Source: Chryseobacterium suipulveris (GTDB taxonomy: Bacteria; Bacteroidota; Bacteroidia; Flavobacteriales; Weeksellaceae). From it: 64,000 nt of DNA. The notes beneath the pieces are model-generated. The model ran no database searches. It was not told where the DNA came from and was given only the letters and a program-made list of their open reading frames with translations. The DNA lies in NCBI RefSeq assembly GCF_022811685.1, contig NZ_CP094532.1, positions 186,001-250,000 of the forward strand, in the 5' to 3' direction. Shown here one piece after another: positions 58,384 through 64,000 of this stretch (the first letter of the stretch is position 1; the number at the start of each line of letters is the position of its first letter). A program made the position numbers and the translations under genes.

Positions 58384-60516
58384 ATGAAAAAATACACCTG
58401 TCCCATGCATCCCCAGATATTGAAGGACGAACCGGGGAAATGTCCACTTTGCGGAATGAACTTAATTCCCTTGGGAGGAACCGCCCGACCTGAAAAAGAC
58501 GAACACAGCCATCATCATCAGAATCATGATCATCACTCAGAATCTGATAGTTCAGCGGCGGGATTTGACAAACATGCAGGTCATCATACTCCGGATTTCC
58601 TGAAGAGATTCTGGATCTCTTTGGCACTTACCGTTCCGGTCCTTCTGCTTTCTCATATGATTCAGCAGTGGCTTGGTTTCACAATTGCTTTTAACGGTGA
58701 TAAATATGTACTTCTGGTTTTGGGAAGTATTATTTATTTCTACGGTGGAATGCCTTTTTTCAAAGGGTTTTTGGGCGAAGTGAAAGCCGGAGCTATTGGG
58801 ATGATGACGCTCGTTGCTTTGGCGATTACCGTAGCTTATGTCTATTCCGTTGCAGTCGTATTCGGGCTGCCGGGCATGGATTTCTTCTGGGAACTTGCCA
58901 CCTTAATTGTGATCATGCTTCTTGGGCACTGGCTCGAGATGCGTTCGCAGATGGCTGCTTCAAAAGCGTTGCAATCTCTAGTTGCCTTACTACCAAATGA
59001 CGTAACCGTCGAGCAGAACGGAAGTCCGGTTAAAATAAAACTGGAACAGCTGAAAAACGGAGATACCGTAATCATAAGACCGGGCGAAAAAGTCGCCGCT
59101 GACGGTCTGATTGTCGAGGGCAGTTCCTATTTAAATGAAAGCATGCTGACCGGAGAAAGTGTTCCTGTAAGAAAAGAGTCCGGTGGAAAGGTTATCGCAG
59201 GGTCTATCAATGGAGACGGGGCTTTAAAGATAAAAGCAACAGGGGTTGGAAAGGATTCGTACCTCAATAAGGTCATTAATTTGGTTCAGGATGCGCAGGC
59301 AGCAAAGTCGAACACTCAGAATCTGGCGGATAAAGTAGCCAAATGGCTTACTATAGTAGCAATTGTGGTGGGAGTAGGAACTTTCGCTTACTGGTACATC
59401 ACCATGGGAGATTTGGCTTTTGCTCTGGAACGGATGGTAACGGTAATGGTAACGGCCTGCCCTCATGCTTTAGGAGTGGCAATCCCTCTGGTGGTGGCCA
59501 TTTCCACTACACTTTCAGCGACAAATGGTTTACTCATCAGAAACCGCACGGCTTTTGAAACCACCAGAAAATTATCGACCATTATTTTCGATAAAACCGG
59601 CACCCTTACGAAAGGTTCCCACACTGTGCAGAAAATCATTCCTCTAACGGAACACTATTCGGAAAACGATTTACTCCAGTATGCAGCAGCAGTGCAGCAG
59701 AACTCCGAACATCATATTGCAAAAGGAATCATGCAGACCCTTTCTGAGAGAAAACTGGAGCTATGGAAGTCAGACAGTTTCCGCTACATGCAGGGAATTG
59801 GAGTGACAGGAATCGTAAACGGTAAATCGGTTGTCGCGGCTGGTCCTAATTATTTTGTTCAAAACAATAAACAGGTACCTGCCATTCCGGAAGAAATCAA
59901 CCAGGATGCAGAAACAGTGAACTTTATTTTGATTGATGACGTGCCCGTGGGTATTGTTTCTTTAGCAGATACCATTCGCGAAGGCGCAAAAGAAGCTATT
60001 GACCAACTTCGAAGCATGAACATTAAATCATTCCTGCTTACAGGTGATAACGAAAAGGTAGCGGCGGCGGTGTCAAAGCAGTTAGGAATGGACGGATATT
60101 TGGCAAATGTACTTCCGCACCACAAACAGGAAAAAGTAAAAGAATTTCAGGATAAAGGGGAAATCGTTGCGATGACAGGTGACGGCGTAAATGATGCACC
60201 GGCTTTGGCAGCAGCAGATGTAGGCATTGCAGTTGGCAGCGGAACTGATGTTGCTGCCGAAACCGCAGATATTATTCTGGTCAACAGTGACCCTCGAGAC
60301 GTGGTGAAAATGATAGATTTTGGAAAGAAAACCTACAGCAAGATGATCCAGAATCTCGTATGGGCAGTGGGCTACAACGTCGTGGCTATTCCACTTGCTG
60401 CGGGTGTTCTGTATCCTACATATGTCCTGAGTCCCGCCATGGGCGCAGTGCTGATGAGTGTAAGCACCATCGTGGTCGCACTTAATGCAAGTCTCCTTAA
60501 AATAGATCAGAAGTAA
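58384..60516 (+). CDS. copB: CopB-type copper P1B-3 ATPase (CPH motif)
   Basis: A 710-residue P1B ATPase exporting Cu(I/II) or Ag from the cytoplasm. N-terminal metal-binding module at 4-29 (YTCPMHPQ...CPLCGMNL) and a His-rich stretch (HSHHHQNHDHHSE) are followed by eight membrane segments. The transport motif is CPH (Cys359-Pro-His), the mark of the P1B-3 group, not CPC. Phosphorylation site DKTGT starts at Asp403; the hinge is GDGVNDAPAL. Last gene of the cargo, followed by a terminator. Confidence 0.93.
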   Translation: MKKYTCPMHPQILKDEPGKCPLCGMNLIPLGGTARPEKDEHSHHHQNHDHHSESDSSAAGFDKHAGHHTPDFLKRFWISLALTVPVLLLSHMIQQWLGFTIAFNGDKYVLLVLGSIIYFYGGMPFFKGFLGEVKAGAIGMMTLVALAITVAYVYSVAVVFGLPGMDFFWELATLIVIMLLGHWLEMRSQMAASKALQSLVALLPNDVTVEQNGSPVKIKLEQLKNGDTVIIRPGEKVAADGLIVEGSSYLNESMLTGESVPVRKESGGKVIAGSINGDGALKIKATGVGKDSYLNKVINLVQDAQAAKSNTQNLADKVAKWLTIVAIVVGVGTFAYWYITMGDLAFALERMVTVMVTACPHALGVAIPLVVAISTTLSATNGLLIRNRTAFETTRKLSTIIFDKTGTLTKGSHTVQKIIPLTEHYSENDLLQYAAAVQQNSEHHIAKGIMQTLSERKLELWKSDSFRYMQGIGVTGIVNGKSVVAAGPNYFVQNNKQVPAIPEEINQDAETVNFILIDDVPVGIVSLADTIREGAKEAIDQLRSMNIKSFLLTGDNEKVAAAVSKQLGMDGYLANVLPHHKQEKVKEFQDKGEIVAMTGDGVNDAPALAAADVGIAVGSGTDVAAETADIILVNSDPRDVVKMIDFGKKTYSKMIQNLVWAVGYNVVAIPLAAGVLYPTYVLSPAMGAVLMSVSTIVVALNASLLKIDQK

Positions 60517-60559
60517 CGTCCAAATCTAACAAAAGTCACACTTCTATTTATACATTAAA

Positions 60560-60580
60560 GGCGCAGCGATGCGTCTTTTT
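60560..60580 (+). terminator. Terminator of the metal-resistance operon
   Basis: GGCGCA-gcga-TGCGTC followed by TTTTT, 43 bp after the copB stop. Confidence 0.65.
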
Positions 60581-61169
60581 ACATTTTGTACTTAAACCTC
60601 CCCGCTCTGCCGTAGCAAATAACATAATGCCTTCCTAGCAACATGCAAAGCCTTTATGGGCTACACCTTCCAATCGCTCATTAGGTCAAAATAAATACAA
60701 AAACCAAAAGTGATCTCTAAATCTCCCTACATACTCGCTCTTCAAAGTCTCTTATGTCTGAGTATATTAATAAACTCAACACGGTATCCAAAATATAGTT
60801 TATATAAAATATTTCAGATATATTAAAATTTATATCCGTTAAAATTCTAATTTACTGTTTTTGGGAATAGAAGGTAGCTTTTTATTTCTATTGTCAAGTT
60901 GGATTTATTTAATTCTACAACTCGCAGAACTATAATTAAAAAAATCAATTTCTAAATACTTAAAAAAGCAATATCTATCATAATTAATGTAATTAGAGTC
61001 TTAATCATAATATCTAATAATTTCTATAACTAATTATTAATATTGGAACTTTTTTTAAACTTATCATTATAGATAGAAATAGATTTTTTAAGTTAAACTG
61101 TATCATTAACCAATCCTATATAAAATAAGCATATCCATTACAATTACTAAAAAATAATATCTATCTTAT
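60581..61169. other. AT-rich gene-free stretch
   Basis: No gene. From about 60.75 kb the A+T content rises sharply compared with the cargo. AATATCTATC occurs twice (about 60968 and 61147). Probably the right part of the element with the integrase; an attachment site could lie here but none was found. Confidence 0.5.
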
Positions 61170-62282
61170 TCATAAAATTCCTTCTTTCTGATTAAGTATT
61201 TTTTTTAAATTATTCATATCTTCACTTACTTTTTTATCCAATATTTTAGCATAATGTTGAGTAGTTTTAATGCTTTTATGACCAAGCATTTTACTTACGC
61301 TCTCCATTGAGACATTATTAGATAAAGTAACAGTAGTAGCAAATGTGTGTCTTGCACAATGAAAAGTAAGTTTTTTATTGATATTACAATTATCAGCTAT
61401 TGTTTTTAAATATTCATTTACTTTTTGGTTTGAATAGACTGGAAGCAATTTTCCAGAATTGGAAACTAATGGATGATTTTCATACTTTTTAATAATTTCT
61501 TCTGCTATTGGTAACAAGGGAATATTTGAATTTATTCCTGTTTTTTGACGATTTGTTATTATCCAAAGGTTTCCATCAACACCTATAGTAATTTGTTCTT
61601 TTGTAAGGTTAAAAATATCTATGTAAGCTAATCCTGTGTAACAACTGAAAATAAAAATATCTCTAACTATATTTAACCCACTACCAATAAAATCTTTATT
61701 TTTAATTGTTTTTATTTCTTCCTCCGTAAGAAAATTAACATTTACTTCATGGAATTTACCTTTGTAAAAAATTACCAAATCTTTTTCAATCCAATTATTC
61801 TGATAACACAATTTTAATATTTTACTTAAATTTTTGGTGTATTTTACTGCTGAATTATTATTGATATTGGGTTTGGTTCGCAAGAAAAAATCAAAATCGT
61901 TTAGAAATGATGGTTCCAGTTTCTGAATATCAATGTCGGATTTTTTATGAAACTTCCACAAAAATTCTTTCAAATGAGCCAAACAAGTTTTAAAATTCTT
62001 AAGTGTAGCTGGTGCGTATTCCTTACCTAAAAGTTTTTCTATTTTGGAGTTGTGTTCTTCAAAAATTGGAATGAGGTATCTTTCAGTAGTATTTGCACCT
62101 GTTAATAGGTTTTTAATATCTATTGCATCAAAACTTTCCCTTGATAGCGCTAATTTGTTTTCCAAAACTAGAACATTAGATTTCAAGATGTCTAAATACT
62201 TATTTATAGCTCTCGCTTCTTCAGAATTACCTTTTAAACGATTTTGAGCGGAACTCCATTTGGAAATCTCTACATCTTTTCC
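61170..62282 (-). pseudogene. Tyrosine recombinase/integrase, 5'-truncated
   Basis: The catalytic domain shows HCARHTFAT (HxxR) and LGHKSIKTTQHYAKI (His and nucleophile Tyr), typical of Bacteroidota conjugative-element integrases; TGLA stands where many relatives have TGLR. The frame extends upstream of the first plausible start (TTG at 62186) to a TAA at 62283-62285, and that part still encodes integrase sequence (KDVEISKWSSAQNRLKGNSE, then EARAINKYLDILKSN) without an ATG. The first 40-50 residues of the arm-binding domain are missing. Reading the TTG as start would give 338 residues lacking this domain. Confidence 0.75.
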
Positions 62283-62285
62283 TTA

Positions 62286-62994
62286 GGAATATGTATATCT
62301 TTCCAAACACCGATTGATAGGCAATTTTTTGGAAAGGGAGATTTTCAAGGTAACCGATTATTCCACCATGTGAAATACAACAATTTTTGCTTAAATCTTA
62401 GATTGTAAATTTATGAATATATTTTGAATTAAATACACTTAAAATTAATGTCTTTATCTCATTTTATGTTCCAATTTTCTATGGTGGGTAGTTCCGTTTT
62501 TTAAAACCACTTTTTCAAAAAAACAATTTTTCAAAATCACCTTTCAAAATAGAAAAACGAGTTCCGAGTTTTTTCAAATCCTTTCCGACAGGAAGGCAAG
62601 AATTCTTTGAAACCCAATTTGAAAAATTGTGGGCACAAAGACACATCTTGCCAAAATAAAATTCAATATTTTCCAGACATCTAAAACAATATAAAAATCA
62701 TATATAGTTCAGATTACAAACATTATTAAAAATTAAAAAATTTTAAAATTCAAAAAAGAATTGTTATACCTAAGTTATTTTTATACAATAAATAAAATAA
62801 ACTATATCAATTTTAATAACACCTAAAAATACGCTGTTACTTTTTTACTCAGGCTTAGAAATGACTTGCTAAATTTTTGTATTGTATTGAAGTTATTTTT
62901 CACATTTTTCTTACTTACAAACTTATTCTAAATTTCTTAATTGATACTTTAGATATTTTGTCTTCACTTTTTATCTTTGACTCAAATCTAGAAC
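62286..62994. other. AT-rich gene-free stretch before the transposase
   Basis: No gene seen. It has several poly-A/T-rich repeats (TTTTTCAAAA-type words at 62510-62560). It should contain the integrase 5' remnant, the element end and the left end of the IS; none could be pinned down. Confidence 0.5.
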
Positions 62995-64000
62995 ATGCAA
63001 ATGTCAAAATGTTATTCTCGTTACCACACCAACGTAAAACTCTGCTATTCTCTTGGAATTGAAAAGCAAATCTTTCCCAAAGAATTTTTACAAGAAATCC
63101 CTAAAACGACTTCGCAATATTGGAAAAAGAAAAATAATCTTGAATATTATGGTTCTCAGTACGAAGAAATTGCCCAATGTACTACCGAAGAACTGAAGTT
63201 AATTGCCGATAACAGAGCCAAACAAATGAGAAAAACATTTGTTTCTTTTTTGAAGGTCTATTTTATGATAATAGAATTAATAGATGAAAATAAATTCAAG
63301 CAGATTATTAAAAGCAATTATAGACAATTAGTTCCTTTGATAGAAAATCTGATTTCTGTTACACAAAGCAAAAATTTGATTTTAAAGTTTTTAAAAATAT
63401 CACCGTTTCAGTTTGGGCAATGGCAAAAAATGAGAAGATATGAATGCAAAGAATCTCTTATTTGGGTTTGCTATAAAAGAGAGAGCAGACAAATTAGTTG
63501 GACGGAAATTATTACAATGAAAAGATTACTTAAGGACAATAAGTTTCTTCATTGGAGCAGTGGTTCTGTTTGGGGAAAAGCCGTAAAAGATGGGAAAATA
63601 TCTATGTCTATACAATCTTGGTATCATTACGCTAAACTTTTAGGATTAGGACAAAACAGAAAGAAATTTTATAAAAAGAGAAAAAGAATTTCTGTAAGAG
63701 CAGAAAAGCCGAATGAAATTTGGCATATGGATGTTACAAGATTTAAAACATCTGATGGAAACTGGGCTTACATTTATACTTTAATGGATAATTTTTCTCG
63801 CAGAATATTATCTTGGAATGTGAACCATACCTTATCTGGTAAAATAAGTTTAAAAAGTGCCATTGTAGAACAATTTGGAAATAAAAACATGGAAACGGAT
63901 AACATAGATTTAATTGTAGATGGTGGAACTGAAAATAACAATATCAATATTCATGAGTTTATTAAAAATTGTAAAGTTGGGATTTATAAAAAAGTGGCTT
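62995..64000 (+). CDS. DDE transposase (rve core), cut by window end
   Basis: Open from ATG 62995 (or 63001) through the last base, so at least 335 residues with no stop. The N-terminal part is basic and helical (WKKKNN, SQYEEIAQC). The catalytic core begins RAEKPNEIWHMDVTRFK (first Asp), then ILSWNV and LIVDGGTENNN (second Asp); the Glu lies beyond the window. This matches integrase-core transposases of the IS3/IS481 kind. Low G+C compared with the backbone suggests recent arrival. Confidence 0.8.
   Translation, partial: MQMSKCYSRYHTNVKLCYSLGIEKQIFPKEFLQEIPKTTSQYWKKKNNLEYYGSQYEEIAQCTTEELKLIADNRAKQMRKTFVSFLKVYFMIIELIDENKFKQIIKSNYRQLVPLIENLISVTQSKNLILKFLKISPFQFGQWQKMRRYECKESLIWVCYKRESRQISWTEIITMKRLLKDNKFLHWSSGSVWGKAVKDGKISMSIQSWYHYAKLLGLGQNRKKFYKKRKRISVRAEKPNEIWHMDVTRFKTSDGNWAYIYTLMDNFSRRILSWNVNHTLSGKISLKSAIVEQFGNKNMETDNIDLIVDGGTENNNINIHEFIKNCKVGIYKKVA

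Noticed and set aside
60581..61169. Right attachment site matching the tRNA-Asn 3' end
   Set aside because: I looked for AGCAAGAGGAG-like sequence here and at 62.3-63.0 kb and found none.

Overview
The window comes from a Gram-negative member of the Bacteroidota, most likely a Chryseobacterium-like flavobacterium (Weeksellaceae). The evidence is gene content and order (SUF operon, GLPGLI protein, PorD/DUF4835, the bamD-rpoZ-coaBC-porD-recN run), promoters of the flavobacterial TTTG-N19-TAnnTTTG type, and A-rich leaders without Shine-Dalgarno motifs. Species assignment is inference.

Layout. 1-450 is the 3' end of an IS transposase. 0.8-41.3 kb is mostly chromosomal backbone: a cytochrome c lipoprotein, the SUF iron-sulfur operon, recN/porD/coaBC/rpoZ/bamD, a TetR regulator, tatD, tcdA, rnpA, an lptE operon run by a sigma-54 activator gene, miaB (with an accessory Schlafen-like gene and a Fic fragment inserted next to it), three TonB_C-like genes (two broken), lysA, an exonuclease and a HerA-like ATPase. 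A copper-uptake cluster follows (30.0-33.4 kb) with an OprC-type receptor. Next is a sulfane-sulfur operon (34.0-38.1 kb: TauE-like exporter, CstB-like persulfide dioxygenase, two stand-alone rhodaneses, thioredoxin), then rseP and tRNA-Asn.

From tRNA-Asn (41.4 kb) to about 62.3 kb the DNA looks like an integrative mobilizable element: an excisionase-like HTH protein, a VapE-like ATPase, a primase-like toprim protein, MobC/MobA-type mobilization proteins, a metal-resistance cargo and a 5'-truncated tyrosine integrase. The cargo holds a Cys-rich peptide, a TRASH-like lipoprotein, a DUF3347 protein, a CusA pump split into two ORFs, CusC, two different CusB adaptors, a haem-binding protein, MerTP, a GDCCVxC protein, a DUF305 protein and a CPH-type (CopB) copper ATPase. 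An AT-rich stretch and the start of another DDE transposase end the window.

Unusual structure outside genes: TCAAAC-type heptad repeats sit directly before six start codons, often with a complementary upstream arm. A similar low-complexity repeat encodes the LptE lipoprotein signal peptide. A composite palindromic element occurs twice in opposite orientation. A cluster of GGTA motifs in the mobile element could be an origin. All functional calls rest on reading the sequence and recalled family knowledge; no searches were run.
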